Assembly (NCBI GenBank): GCA_030141605.1 | Contig: JAQGDQ010000779.1 | Location: 41,354 to 96,458, forward strand | Direction: 5' to 3' | Length of the DNA stretch: 55,105 nucleotides | From: Tubiluchus corallicola | Taxonomy: Eukaryota > Priapulida > Priapulimorpha > Priapulimorphida > Tubiluchidae | Part shown: piece after piece, positions 22,463-36,584 of the stretch | How positions within the stretch are numbered: the first letter of the stretch is position 1 | Layout: the number at the start of each line of letters is the position of its first letter | Translations under genes and position numbers: made by a program | Notes under the pieces: model-generated | Databases searched by the model: none | What the model was told of the DNA's origin: nothing | The model's input: only the letters and a program-made list of their open reading frames with translations

Positions 22463-23757
22463 AATAGTAGTTTATAAATATTTACAATGGTAGCAAGTCG
22501 CAAACCTGCATATTTACTGCAATTGTTTTTTACTTTCAACCATCTATACCATACCTTTTTATGAACATTGCCCGCGTGTTTAACAAATGTTAATTTCCGA
22601 TCAACAGTTAGGCCTAATATTTTGCTGTCTTCAACAAACAATATTTCATTGTTACTAATTTTTAAATTGTCTGGCTTGTTATTTTCATCCCATGCCCCTA
22701 CTAGCAATGCTTCTGTCTTACCAGGTAACGTATTTATCTTTAAACGCCATTTCTGGCACCATTTGTGAAGCACATCACAACAGCTTTGTGCAATTGTAAC
22801 ACAAGTTTGCGGGTCTGTATTTGACACATGCAAAGATCCATCATCAACATACTTGTACTTTTTAACAGAGTCATGCATATTATAAAACATATCTGCAATG
22901 AAAAATATAAACAGTATTGGGGCTATAACTGACCCCTGTGGGAGTCCTAAATTGCATCGATATTGATCGGACATATAATCATTTATCTTTATGCAGATAT
23001 TGCGATTTTGTAATATATATGCTATAAGGCGTAGCATAGACCCTCGTACATTTGCACAAATAAGTTTAAATAATAAACCTTCAACCCAAACACGGTCGAA
23101 CGCTTTTTCGTAATCACAGCAAATTGTTATACCGTATGCATTATTCAAAATGTCGTCTTCCATATCAGTAACTAATCTGGTTAAATAACGTACTGTATTT
23201 TTGCCTTTTATGAAGCCTTCTTGCTCTGTATCAATGCAGTTTAACTGAAAGAAATGATTTTTAAGTCTATTTGATATTAAACGCTCAACAAGTTTACCTA
23301 CATACGAAGAAATGGTTATTGGACGATAATTACTGGCATTTGAATAATCGATTTTGTTAGGTTTTTTTAGTGGAATTACTTTCGTGCACGTCCAAGGCCA
23401 TAATTGATTTTCTAAGCACATATTTGCGATACGTAATACAATATTTTTTGCTACTGGCCCAAAATGTTTTATCATTTTTGGGTGAAACCCATCGGAGTCA
23501 AGCGACTTGCCTTCAGTTCGCACTTCACTTACTGCATTTTCTAATTCTTGTAAATTAAACCAGTTATTTAGACAAAAATTTTCGTTTTGTTCCCAGTCCA
23601 TAACTGATAATGAGCGTTCAATGTGATTTTTCCAGTTTTCATCAAATTCTTCCGCGTTCATGTGTTCCCCACTAAAAAAAGTCTTATATAATAAATCAGC
23701 ACTATCCGAGGCCGAGACTACAGGTGAGCCATTACTAATTAATGTGTGTAATGTCAT
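22426..23757 (-). pseudogene. LINE reverse transcriptase, N-terminal frame
   Basis: A 443-codon frame with the RT domains in order: TKVIPLKKPNKIDYSNASNYRPI (domain 1-2), ICCDYEKAFDRVW (domain 3, catalytic Asp), GLPQGSVIAPILFIFF (domain 4), and KYVDDGSL at ~300-308 (YXDD catalytic site). A thumb region ending in KLLFCRLYCM follows. The frame breaks at ~22,462-22,480 near an ATTTTGCC string, and the coding text continues one register away. It copies element RNA at the target site in intact relatives. No endonuclease domain is present, so this copy is dead. Confidence 0.8.
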
Positions 23758-23760
23758 TAC

Positions 23761-24381
23761 AGTGAGGAGAGACTGTTAGGACAAGGAGGGCGCACTGAAT
23801 TAGTTCAACATCGTATTACTCTAACAAATCCTACGCCAGTTGTAGGACATGTCGAAACGATGTTTAGTCCTATTGCGGTACCCTTGTATGCACTGCTTGA
23901 GAAAAATGCACCTGTACACGTTGACTGGAATGAAGAGTGTGAACGCAGCTTTATAGAACTGCGCACTGCACTGAACTCAGACACGGTGCTTCACTCACCT
24001 GATTTTTCGCAGAAATTTGTTCTAACAACTGATGCTTCATTTAGTGGTATTGGTGGAGTGCTGACACAAGTAAAGAGTGAGTTAGGTGAGGTGCCAATTA
24101 CACATGTGAGCAGAAAGTTGACTACGTGTGAACGAAATTATAGTGTTGTGGAAATTGAGTTGTTGGCAGTAGTGTATTCTGTATCTAAGTTACGTTACTA
24201 CTTAGAAGGTCATGAGTTCATAGTACGAACTGACCAACGTAGTTTGCTAGCACTCCCACGCATGAAAAGAAATAATCGCCGCCTTTGTACATGGGCGCTT
24301 ATTTTGCAACAATTCCAAATTACTGTAGAGAATATTGCTGGAAAAGATAATATTGTAGCAGATTCTCTTTCACGTCTATGA
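23761..24381 (+). pseudogene. Gypsy RT/RNase H fragment with internal deletion
   Basis: One open frame. The first ~30 codons (SEERLLGQGGRTELVQHRI) look like the conserved entry to a gypsy RT. At about 23,845 the text jumps to HVETMFSPIAVPLYALLEKN, which belongs to the RT-RNase H connection, so the ~170-residue catalytic RT core is missing in frame. The RNase H follows with LTTDASFSGIGGVL, ELLAVVYSVSKLRYYL and a final DNIVADSLSRL. The stop comes directly after RNase H and no integrase follows. Either integrase is lost or the element had the integrase-first order known from Gmr1-like elements. Confidence 0.8.
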
Positions 24382-24973
24382 ATGGGTAATTCCAACCACT
24401 AAAGCCCAAGTTAGGTGATTAAAGATCACCTCTGACCAGTTGAAATATTTTCTTTTACATTATATGAAGCTAATTCATTAGAAATGAGTTACAAATAATA
24501 AAATTTTGTTGCGAAATTAGTTTAATGTATTCGCAATGCCATCTAGAAGTGGTAATGGAAAACATGTGTTGTTGTACTGTATTATTTTAATCTTGTTAGG
24601 CTGGTTAATAGTAAAAGTGTTTCTCCTTTGATCGAAACAATACAGTGTTTTATGTTTAGTTTATTCATTTATGTTGAAACCAAGATTTGAACCTTGCGTT
24701 GTAAGCTTAAGAGTAAACAAATACTGTATCACCTAATATGTAATTATTTCATGAGTGAAGGAATTCACAAAGATTTGTTGATGAAGATTGTGATTGAGTA
24801 TTGCATTTTTGTCACTGACATTAATTATTTTTGTTCTATTATTGTGATGAATATGTATCATGATTTTTTTTGTGTAACTAGTTTATTGCCCTGACCTATT
24901 GTGTTAAAAGTCTTGATATCACATTTTAGTAAAAAAAATTTGATGGATCAAGCTTTTGTAACGGAGGATGCTA
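24382..24973 (+). other. Gypsy 3' untranslated region, no gene seen
   Basis: AT-rich, stop-dense DNA between RNase H and the LTR. It ends in the purine-rich GGAGGATG just before the LTR, a plausible polypurine tract for plus-strand priming. No integrase motif is visible in any frame. Confidence 0.6.
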
Positions 24974-25978
24974 TGTGACGCTCAGGCTTATTTTAGGCCA
25001 GGTTATGTAACTAGTTCCTACTGTTATAATTCCACCATTAATTATTGTCAATCTTTATAAAAGAAGTTTAGTTAAACTGTTTAATGATATAAGGCTAGAA
25101 GCCAACTTGTTCTGAAATCAGATTTCACCTGTACATTCAATGATACTGTTTATGCATTACTACTATATCATGTGACTGAAGCCACGTAGACGAAATTTTG
25201 GCTGTTCAGTTCGCCCTGGTATTCCGCTTGAAGTTGTCGAGTTAAGCGGACGTTCACATGTCATAAAATGATGGTTTAGTAGTAATAGTGCTTGCTTGTA
25301 GAAAAGCGATCTGTCTACCTGGTTACGACAGAGACGATAGTTGCATTCTAGCGATGATACTTACCTGTTGCTGATTATATTTCCTGACGCTGATGATACA
25401 TCACTTACCAGTTGTCGATGATATCTGCTGCTGATGATACTTACCCGTATTTACCTAACGTTGATGATACTGTCGTTGGTGCTTCCATGCTGATTACAAA
25501 ATTGGTAATCCTTACCTTGCGACGAGTGCAGGAGCTTGGATGCTACCCCATTTTGGCGTCATATAAGTGGAGGCGTGTACATCAGGAGTCGTCAAAGTTT
25601 GGAGACGTCGTCGTCCACGTAATCAGCTCCATCAAGAGGTAGTGTAGTCAACCGTTCTATGGTGCACCATTCCTTGATCAAGCCCCTGGTGAGGAGATGC
25701 TGCGGAATGGGAGCAGGAGAATAGTCGCTTGATGATGCCAAGACTGCACTGGTGAAAAACATTACGTTGTTCTTTCTCTTCTTAGCCGGCTTAGTCTTTA
25801 TTATTAACAGTTGTCTCGTAATGTGTTTTGAAATATTCATTAAATTGTTATATTATTTTATTAATTCAGTGGTTTCTTCTCAGTGTTTTCGACTAAGTGT
25901 TTTATTCTTTACCTAAGGGTTACACTTAAGTCACGAACCACATATTTACAATAACGGAACTTAGACTACATCGTCACA
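24974..25978 (+). repeat. Gypsy 3' long terminal repeat (1,005 bp)
   Basis: Begins TGTGACG (24,974) and ends CGTCACA (25,978), a perfect 7-bp terminal inverted repeat with the usual TG...CA ends. It is preceded by a purine-rich tract. No second copy lies in the window, so age cannot be estimated. Internal repeats of GCTGATGATAC (25,380-25,470) are present. Confidence 0.75.
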
Positions 25979-26440
25979 ACCCCGTATCACACCCAGCACC
26001 TGGTGTCCCAGCTCTCTCCTTCACCCCACGTCACATCCAGCACCTGATGTCTCAGCTCTCTCCTTCACCCCGTATCACACCCAGCACCAGGTGACCCAGC
26101 TCTCTCCTTCACCCCGCGTCACACTCAGCACCTGATGTTCCAGCTCTCTCCTTCACCCCGTATCACACCCAGCACCTGGTGACCCAGCTCTCTCCTTCAC
26201 CCCGCGTCACACCCAGCACCTGGTGACCCAGCTCTCTCCTTCACCCCGCGTCACACCCAGCACCTGATGTCTCAGCTCTCTCCTTCACCCCACGTCACAC
26301 CCAGCACCTGGTGACCCAGCTCTCTCCTTCACCCCGCATCACACCCAGCAGCTGATGTCCCAGCTCTCTCCTTCACCCCGCATCACACCCAGCAGCTGAT
26401 GTCCCAGCTCTCTCCTTCACCCCACGTCACACCCAGCAGT
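25979..26440. repeat. 44-bp minisatellite, ~10.5 copies
   Basis: Unit anchored by CAGCTCTCTCCTTCACCCC with a 44-bp period, e.g. starts of CTCTCTCCTT at 26,012 and 26,056. Units alternate between CTGGTGACC, CTGATGTCC and CTGATGTCT variants. It is GC-rich compared with the surrounding DNA and begins immediately after the LTR end. Confidence 0.9.
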
Positions 26441-27924
<1,484 letters not shown>

Positions 27925-29812
27925 TAAATCCACCTGTGTAAGAGAGAAAGACACTCACAAATACACTCAATATGTCTACCTGTGTAAGAGAGAAAGACAC
28001 TCACAAATACACTCAATATGTCTACCTGTGTAAGAGAGAAAGACACTCACAAATACACTCAATATGTCCACCTGTGTAAGAGAGAAAGACACTCACAAAT
28101 ACACTCAATATGTCTACCTGTGTAAGAGAGAAAGACACTCACAAATACACTCAATATGTCTACCTGTGTAAGAGAGAAAGACACTCACAAATATTCTCAA
28201 TATGTCTACCTGTGTAAGAGAGAAAGACACTCACAAATACACTCAATATGTCTACCTGTGTAAGAGAGAAAGATACACTCAATATGGTCCACCTGTGTAA
28301 GAGAGAAAGACACTCACAAATACTCTCAATATGTCCACCTGTGTAAGAGAGAAAGACACTCACAAATACACTCAATATGTCCACGTGTGTAAGAGAGAAA
28401 GACACCCACAAATACACTCAATATGTCCACCTGTGTAAGAGAGAAAGATACACTCAATATGGTCCACCTGTGTAAGAGAGAAAGACACTCACAAATATTC
28501 TCAATATGTCTACCTGTGTAAGAGAGAAAGACACTCACAAATACACTCAATATGTCTACCTGTGTAAGAGAGAAAGTCACTCACAAATACTCTCATTATG
28601 TCCACATGTGTAAGAGAGAAAGACACTCACAAATACACTCAATATGTCCACCTGTGTAAGAGAGAAAGACACTCACAAATACACTCAATATGTCCACGTG
28701 TGTAAGAGAGAAAGACACCCACAAATACACTCAATATGTCCACCTGTGTAAGAGAGAAAGACACTCACAAATACACTCAATATGTCCACGTGTGTAAGAG
28801 AGAAAGACACCCACAAATACACTCAATATGTCCACCTGTGTAAGAGAGAAAGACACTCACAAATACTCTCAATATGTCCACCTGTGTAAGAGAGAAAGAC
28901 ACTCACAAATACACTCAATATGTCCACGTGTGTAAGAGAGAAAGACACCCACAAATACACTCAATATGTCCACCTGTGTAAGAGAGAAAGATACACTCAA
29001 TATGGTCCACCTGTGTAAGAGAGAAAGACACTCACAAATATTCTCAATATGTCTACCTGTGTAAGAGAGAAAGACACTCACAAATACACTCAATATGTCC
29101 ACGTGTGTAAGAGAGAAAGACACTCACAAATACTCTCATGTCCACATGTGTAAGAGAGAAAGACACTCACAAATACTCTCATTATGTCCACATGTGTAAG
29201 AGAGAAAGACACTCACAAATACACTCAATATGTCCACGTGTGTAAGAGAGAAAGACACTCACAAATACTCTCATTATGTCCACATGTGTAAGAGAGAAAG
29301 ACACTCACAAATACTCTCATTATGTCCACATGTGTAAGAGAGAAAGACACTCACAAATACACTCAATATGTCCACGTGTGTAAGAGAGAAAGACACTCAC
29401 AAATACTCTCATTATGTCCACATGTGTAAGAGAGAAAGACACTCACAAATACTCTCATTATGTCCACATGTGTAAGAGAGAAAGACACTCACAAATACAC
29501 TCAATATGTCCACGTGTGTAAGAGAGAAAGACACTCACAAATACTCTCATTATGTCCACGTGTGTAAGAGAGAAAGACACTCACAAATACACTCAATATG
29601 TCCACATGTGTAAGAGAGAAAGACACTCACAAATACTCTCATTATGTCCACATGTGTAAGAGAGAAAGACACTCACAAATACACTCAATATGTCCACGTG
29701 TGTAAGAGAGAAAGACACTCACAAATACTCTCATTATGTCCACATGTGTAAGAGAGAAAGACACTCACAAATACTCTCATTATGTCCACATGTGTAAGAG
29801 AGAAAGACACTC
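27925..29812. repeat. 46-bp satellite array, ~41 copies, with higher-order structure
   Basis: Unit: (T)CCACCTGTGTAAGAGAG, then AAAGACACTCACAAATAC and ACTCAATATG, 46 bp. Variants CCTGTG, CATGTG and CGTGTG, and ACACTCAATATG versus ACTCTCATTATG, are arranged non-randomly. Between ~29,143 and 29,700 three variant units repeat with a 138-bp period. Shortened units missing ~12 bp occur at ~28,265, 28,440 and 28,985. All long frames across it are repeat artefacts. Confidence 0.95.
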
Positions 29813-30733
29813 ACTTGAAGAAAAACGAGTTGCACTAAAAAGAACAATAATTTATCCTTGTCTAAAAATGCTAAAAAAATTAACCTGTAATTTTTTTATT
29901 TTAAGATATAATAATAAATTTAAGAGACCACGTCATGCACACTCTACTCATGGACAATAATACCACTGAATTTTAAACAAAGTTAAACGTCATAATAACG
30001 TCATCCAATTACACAGTAGAAATTCGCACCATCACATTCTTTGCATTCTTTTCATTAAAAAACTAAACAGCCGTATTGTCAAATAAGCAAATACATCTAA
30101 TTCTTTATATTTACTTTTATTATGCAACCATGTTTATGAAAATAATTAGTTGATTATACACAAAAATATGTAGACATAAATATGTTAAAGAATTAACATT
30201 TTTCTCTACCTATGCAGATAATTTAGACAATTTAATGTAATTCATTAATTTAACTTGAAATGGCGAACAGCACTTGGCAAATGGCATGTTTTCTTCAAAT
30301 ATACAGATGACAGACAGATTCATGGAAGGTAGTTGAAGTTAAGTATCAAACTATCATCAATAAATCTGTAAGATATATTTACATATGAATATTTATGGAT
30401 GCCAAATTTGTTAAAGTGCATTATCTTTAACACTATTTTACAAAGCACAAAATCTTATAGAACGTTCGTTGTTTGATAAACATGCAATGAAAATGATTTT
30501 TCCCTATGAATCGTACTTGAGAAAAAAGTATCATTGTTCATACAAAACTTACAAAATTTACCTTATAAGAACTGCTTAACAAAGCTGAGTGTGTTGTACC
30601 AGCTAATGGCAGGGTAGATAAGTCTAACCCTGCTGATTAATATTAATTATAAATTCAGAAATTCTGGCATGATGATGTTGCGGTGACCCATCCAAAAATT
30701 TTGTTTGAGATTAAATACAATTTGGGAAAAATC
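29813..30733. other. AT-rich non-coding DNA (3' flank of the C1q gene)
   Basis: No exon, RNA gene or repeat family recognised. It lies downstream of the C1q stop codon on the minus strand and probably contains its 3' UTR. Confidence 0.4.
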
Positions 30734-33700
30734 TTAGCAAACTAAGTAGCCATTGAATATGCTTCCATAAGAAGCATTCTGAATGGTGGAACCATCACTC
30801 CCATATGTGACATAGACTTCATCTCCTGTTTCGAGATGAAGAATAACAGTCTTTGTTATTTCAAGCCAGAGATCATCACCTGCAACAAAATAATAATATT
30901 TTTAAGTACAACTTGTGTAAGAGCGAATACTAGTCACAAGGATGCATCAGTTTATATCAATGTCAGGATTATTGTTAACATCACAAACCGAGAATTGAAA
31001 AAATTTAGATACCAAACTTGAAAAATAGGAAATACGAAAAAGTTATAGGCAGGATGGATTTGAACTAGCGCCCTGTTGCTTGCAAGGCAAACGCTCAGCA
31101 CCACATTCCCTGGTGATCATGGTTATCCATTATATTACAGCTGGTTAACTAAATTAGCACTTAAAAAGTTAAAGCACTCAAACTAGACAGATTTATTTTA
31201 ACTAATTTGAATATTTTTGGTTTAATTTGATTAATTATTGTAGTATTTCATTAAACCAAGTTTTTCAACCTGCGGTATTAAATTTTAATGTTTTGTATGT
31301 TGTAATGCAGACAGAATGATGATGAGTGGCTGTCATGCCATAGTTGTGACATAGTGACTGTTTTCTAATTTTGATTGCCTCAATTTTGCAGGCTATGTAA
31401 AAACTTTAGAGGACCAACTCAATGACGTACATCATTTTAAGTGGCCTTTACGTAACATGCAGATGCAGTTGCATTTTGGTGGATGCGGAATAGACAAAAT
31501 CGGTTTATTATATTATATCATTTGTGGAGGCTGCGGATGTGTTATTATTTTTCTCCAGCAATTCCGTATTAATTTTTTCCACAGTTTTGCAAGTAGAAAA
31601 TGCATCAACATATGCATCCGATTTCTTAGAATGCCAAGTTAGACGAGACCCCTGAACTCGAACCCAGGAATAAAATGGCACAAGACTTTGTTTAAAAGAC
31701 AGAATTACAGTCTCTTAACCTCAATAGATGGTCAAGCTGAAGTGCAATTGGACACCTTTGGTCATTCTCGTCCACCTTACAGACCACATCGTACTTAACA
31801 TGACAGTGATGAGGAAACAATCAGATTTTATCCTCTGCTGCATGATAGTCTTACACAGTTGGAAATCGAAACTTGCATGCTGGCAAACATTCTACTGAAG
31901 TCTCACCAGTTAGTTGTACCACTGGAATCGTTAGCTGTTGCCTAGTACTGAACAATTAAGCCTCGTGTTAACCACTAACCAAGAGATGGGACTGGTTGCA
32001 GCCCGTATTTTTCTGTATTAACTCAAAGTGCTCTTGCTCCATAAATAAATACATAAATCTCTTTTTACAGCACTTTAGGTTTGCAAACTCGTAATTAAGG
32101 GTGCACCAATAAAACCTGCCAATAAAGTAAAACTTAAACGAATCAAAATTTCATCCAAACTCAACCGACTAAAAGAAAATCTTAAACTCTACTAAATAAT
32201 TTTGTAGCCTCGTGCACAGACTAATGATATTTGAAATTATGCAACAAAAACTGTTATCTTCCTTTTGCACTGCATTTGGAAATCTTGTTGTCACGTTGCG
32301 GAAGGCATTATTCAGCTTTCCTTTATTATGCTAACTCCATTCAAAGTGGGAGCCTTGATTTTAAAGGGAGGGGGCGGAGCTTTTACCCTATTATGTGTTT
32401 AAACTTTCGTTCATTCAAGGACACAGAACATGTTATTTTAAATGCTCTTCAAAATAAAAACATCTATAAATCGAAATTCAATCATCTCACCTGAACGAAA
32501 TTCACAAATCCTACCTTCCGATTGGCTGAAATTTAAATACTTACCTGTTTCACCTGTGCAAAATCTATATAAACAAGTGCCGCCTTCTGATTCCTTGAGT
32601 TCAGTGGTTGCTGGTATTAGTGGTCTCCTAACTGTTTGGGTGCCAATGTGAAGTAACCCCTCAAGGGTAGATTCCTTTTTTATGTTTTATGTATAGCCAG
32701 GTAGTTGTTCATTTCGATTACAAAAATTCTTTCTTACATTAACATTTTAATTTTACAAAATCACTAAATTAGTCAAGATTATGGGCGGGACTTATGCCAC
32801 TCATTCAATGCTAATTAATGTCTCTCAGGCATTTGGTTCACTAATCTCGTTTCAGGATGAGGTACTCAAACCATGGCGTCTCGCCCACCGATAGCTCTGG
32901 TTCAAACCATTCAGGAGCTATTACAACTACCCTGCTGGCTAGTACCGACGAACAGTATTTTTTGCTATTTTATGTTTCACTTATGCATTTTTGTTTAAGT
33001 ATAACAATACTTCTTTTACAAATTATTATTATCAGACGAATTAAAATGAAGAAAACATAATTATGTTAATGAATAATTAAACTAGAATTGCAAATAAGGT
33101 GAGTGAGCTTTAAACAATCAATAAGTAATTGACAAATGGGATGGACGGTCATCAACTTGTGAATGAATGAACAAATGAACGTATGAAATTTAATGAATAT
33201 GATATTATTGTAGAAAATTAGTTTATGTAAAAAATTGTTTAGTTAAAACTCTTGAGTAATGAATGTGTTAGCATGGATGTAGACAAGGTGCCTCATTGCA
33301 AATAGTTTACTAAACAAGTTTACCTGGATGATGGAGATAAACAACATTATTCCCATTATGCTTAAGATAGGCAACATGACCTGATGAGCTTCTGCCAGCC
33401 TGTACATTCACTTCAAATGAGTAAGTACCAGTAACAGGTGCTTTGAATTTTCCTGTAAAGTAAAAAACCAAATTAATGTTTATGTCTTTATCTAATGAAT
33501 AAATTTAATTAAAAAAGTACCCAGAAGTTAATCCAAAGGTGCACATATGTGATCTTTGTTCTTTTATTGTGTAACGTAATGTAAAATTTGTTCATACTAT
33601 GTACTATCGTACATAAAATCTTAGCGCTAAATAAAAATATGCATTTAAAAATCAAAATATTGAACTGCTGTCTATTTGCAACAGAGGCAGGGAGGATAAT

Positions 33701-35812
33701 ACTGCAGCCCTAACAGAGTTGTGTCGCACATTTATGCTTAAGCTAACAAATGTTTAAGCTGAAACAAAATTATTGATTCATATAATTGAATTAAATTGAA
33801 TTATCGATTTATTATTAAGCACATTGCAAACACAGCATACCGAAATAACAACTCTGGAAAAAATGACACAGGTGGCTCGTTTGTTGCAAAGCCTGTGAGT
33901 GTAAACAGAGCTGGATAAGAGAACACCACTGACCACTGACAAGGATCTACAGTACACCTTCCCTTTTCAGAAGCTCCCTTTGTGCATGTGATTAGTTGTT
34001 TTTACTACTACACAGTCAGAATTTCAATCTGCTCTAGGTAAAGGCACATTCACATGCACACCTGAGAGGTTTACTGCATTCCCTTGTCAGCACTTACGTT
34101 TACCCATATTTAATTTCATTTTTTTTAAATTTAATTTTAATTTTTTCATTAGCCTACTCCAGCACTGAGTTTGCTCCCCCCGCCCATGCCCCCTCAATCC
34201 TGACAAAGAAGTTTCCTCTTTGATTGGGAGGAAGTAAAAAGCACCACCCTCAGAAACTGAAATGCAAAACAGACTGAAAAACTAAGTCTTAGAGAAAAAC
34301 AATTATGTGAAACGATTACTGAATTCGAAATTAAAACTTGAAAATAATATCATTTTCTTGTTCAATTAAGTTAAAGTCAATCGTCGTATTTCACATAACA
34401 GCTTTTTATAACAGCGAACCGACTTAGAAAACTACCAACAAAGTATGTCTCAGTTGTCTTCGTAAAGTATGTAAAAATAAATGCAATGAGATCATCCATT
34501 ATCCGTTAAGCAATTCATACGATCTGCATTACGCAACGGTTCATTCAGTATGAATCACCATAGCTTGAAAGGCAACTGTGACATCAACTGCAATGGTAAG
34601 GTGTGAACCAGCCTTTAACAAGCCAATGCAGTTTTAATACTACGGCTATAATGCCTTGGTTAGGTTGCTTCTCTGTAAAATACAAATGCTAGTGTTCTTG
34701 TCAAATGCACAGGGAATTCCACGATTTTTCGTAACAAATCCAGCATAAAATTTATTCAACATAAGTATTAGCTTCTGTGATGAAAAAAGGTGCAACAGAT
34801 GGAAAAAGTAGTAAGTATTGTATTTGTAAGGCCATCTTAATTTGTACCGAGAACAAACATTTTTGCAAGACAAATCTGCATCAATGATAAAAATCAGCAT
34901 CTTTGATAAAAATCAGAATCTTTGATAAATTCGTTTGTAAAGTTCAAATGCAAATGTAACTTAGCACCCCATGATCAGTAACAATATTGGCAACTTTAAC
35001 TTGTAAAAGAATAATTTTAACACCTTGCGCCATGTTTGACTGAACTTAGGGTTGGTCAGTGGTCAAATTTCATCAGTTGTGAAGCTAAAAATAGGACCAC
35101 GAAAGAAAGGAAATTAAGCAAAACAAATATAGGGTATAGCTAGTGGCAGATTATGTCCCTTTGGAGCACCTAGACTAAATAACTTTTAAATATTTTGCAA
35201 ATCAAATTAACGCATAGGCCTATCTAAACACAACCATGGTGAAAAAGTGTATTTTTATACCCAGCATTATGACAATAAAACAATAAAAATAAAAATAAGT
35301 TTGTCATATTGATATCATTTCAGTTTATGAAACAATTTAAAAGCTTTAACATTTGGAAAATTAAAATCGTTGTTTTATAAAAATTCTAAGATTCTAAAAT
35401 CAATCATTGTCTATATTTAAAACATGGTAAGTCAATGGACTGGGACTCCAGGATTCACAGCTTGCCCCAAATGCACACACACGCATGCGCGCACACACCC
35501 ACACCCACCCACCCACACACACAAACGTACATGCATATGAGGTGAGTATTTTCCAATAAATCCTGCTAGGACATTAATGTTGTGTGGAATCAAAATGTCA
35601 GCCAGACCATTTCAATAATGTTTAGATGGTATGATGATAGAAGCAAATATTATATTATTTTCATGTTGGGACGCATTGTTAACTTATAGCAAACCACATA
35701 CCCGTGGACGACGAATATACATTTCCATAATTGATTCGGATCCCTCTAAATTTCACGATGTCTCCACGGCTTCCAGTGCTGCTTTGTGGTGAATCAACAG
35801 AGAAAGCAAAGG
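30734..35812 (-). CDS. C1q-domain protein, three exons covering the whole C1q domain
   Basis: Minus-strand exons 35,702-35,812, 33,324-33,452 and 30,734-30,879 have GT-AG boundaries and matching phases (each junction completes a Gly codon). Joined, they give a complete C1q jelly roll. It opens with AFAFSVDSPQSSTGSRGDIV, then IRINYGNVYSSSTG. The KFKAPVTGTYSFEVNVQ block follows, then HVAYLKHNGNNVVY. The end is LETGDEVYVTYGSDGS to SYGSIFNGYLVC and a stop. C1q domains trimerise and bind diverse ligands outside the cell, and are often expanded in invertebrate immune repertoires. Upstream signal-peptide or collagen exons were not identified. No stop or frameshift is seen in the domain. Confidence 0.85.
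31046..31113 (-). repeat. tRNA-derived sequence (Ala-like, SINE or pseudo-tRNA)
   Basis: On the minus strand it reads GGAATGTGGTGCTGAGCG, then TTTGCCTTGCAAGCAAC and a box B GTTCAAATCC. The middle folds as a 4-5 bp stem with loop CTTGCAA, giving anticodon TGC (Ala). D-arm and acceptor pairing are poor, so it is a degenerate tRNA or a SINE head. It lies in the last C1q intron. Confidence 0.55.
31640..31735 (-). repeat. Second tRNA-like sequence (possible SINE head)
   Basis: Minus strand contains a box-A-like GGTTAAGAGACTG (31,708-31,720) and a box B GGTTCGAGTTC (31,653-31,663), 45 bases apart, with TCCTGGGTTCGAGTTCAGGG forming a T-arm-like stem. The spacing is somewhat longer than in a tRNA, suggesting a SINE. 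It lies in the same intron as the previous tRNA-like sequence. Confidence 0.4.
33453..35701. other. C1q intron, no gene seen
   Basis: AT-rich intronic DNA. Holds a CA-rich microsatellite near 35,470-35,525; otherwise no recognised element. Confidence 0.5.
35470..35525. repeat. (CA)n-rich microsatellite
   Basis: Interrupted CA/CCCA run (ACACACACGCATGCGCGCAC, ACCCACCCACCC, ACACACAC). Simple repeat within an intron. Confidence 0.85.
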
Positions 35813-36584
35813 CTGAAATGAGAATATTTCTTGTCATTTTTATCATCTCGAGCTGGTCAATATTACTATGTCATCACAGTCAAAGATGTTTCTACAATTA
35901 TCACCATCCTTTCCATTATCCAGAGTAATTTGGTACCAACAACATGGATTAGCCACAATCTATTCAGTGCATCAATCATTGTGAACTCATATCAATACGT
36001 TGTTAAACATCATTGTGCCGTCAATGGTGACTCAAAATGAGGGGTTGAACTTTGTAACCCAGGATGGTTTGCCCTAAAAATAGGACAGGAATAGGAGGAG
36101 GCATAAACAAAATTACAAGTAAGAAAGAATCAAGACTACATGAAATTGTCCAATGAGAAACAAGATCAGTGAATTATGGTGGATATTGAAATGTTTTTTT
36201 AATTTACAGCTGACATGTTAGCATTAATGCTATTCTGCTACGTCTTGCTGTATTTGTTTGTATTTATGGTATCAGGATGAGCAAATGGGCTAATAAAGTC
36301 CTCTGTTGTTCTATAAACAGTTTCACTCTGTCGAGTTGCTCACATCAACCCTCAGCGACTCCTGCCAGTAATTCCGGATATTGCTAGATTTGTTCATAAC
36401 ATGCATTGAAAGTGAAGCACAAAGGAAAAACACATTAGCCAACCCAAGTCAGATGCTTAGAGACCGTTTGCATGATAAGACAACAATGCTTGTTGCACTA
36501 GAGAGAATTAAAAATGAATTTGCAAAAATGAAAATATAAATTAAAGTAATCAGATTGTAAGCTAAGAAAAGGGTTAACACAAAC

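Larger units (their letters stand above)
21651..23757 (-). mobile_element. Jockey-like non-LTR retrotransposon, truncated at both ends
   Basis: Reverse transcriptase of a LINE read on the minus strand. The endonuclease domain is missing at the 5' side (23,757), where a gypsy fragment begins. The 3' UTR and tail are missing at the left side, where the IS begins. Loss of the 3' end is unusual, because natural LINE insertions are 5' truncated but keep their 3' end. Confidence 0.8.
23761..25978 (+). mobile_element. Ty3/gypsy LTR retrotransposon remnant with 3' LTR
   Basis: It contains a short start-of-RT segment, an RNase H domain, a ~590-bp untranslated stretch and a 1,005-bp 3' LTR. The 5' LTR, gag, protease, most of RT and integrase are absent. 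The LINE lies directly upstream, so one element disrupted or truncated the other. A 44-bp satellite begins at the base after the LTR. Confidence 0.8.

Noticed and set aside
22426-23757. Bacterial group II intron or retron reverse transcriptase
   Set aside because: The RT block order, GLPQGS and YVDD text, and a C-terminal cysteine knuckle match animal jockey-type LINEs; there is no intron RNA or maturase domain.
23860-24381. Endogenous retrovirus
   Set aside because: No envelope, protease or integrase is visible and the text is that of a Ty3/gypsy RNase H; it is described only as a retrotransposon remnant.
28160-29123. Repeated 84-85-codon minus frames (SVFLSYTGGHIE-type text)
   Set aside because: They lie wholly inside the 46-bp satellite; artefact of the repeat.
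27925-29812. Possible CRISPR array (regular ~46-bp repeats)
   Set aside because: The units are contiguous and similar along their full length with no unique spacers, and the DNA is animal-type; it is a satellite.
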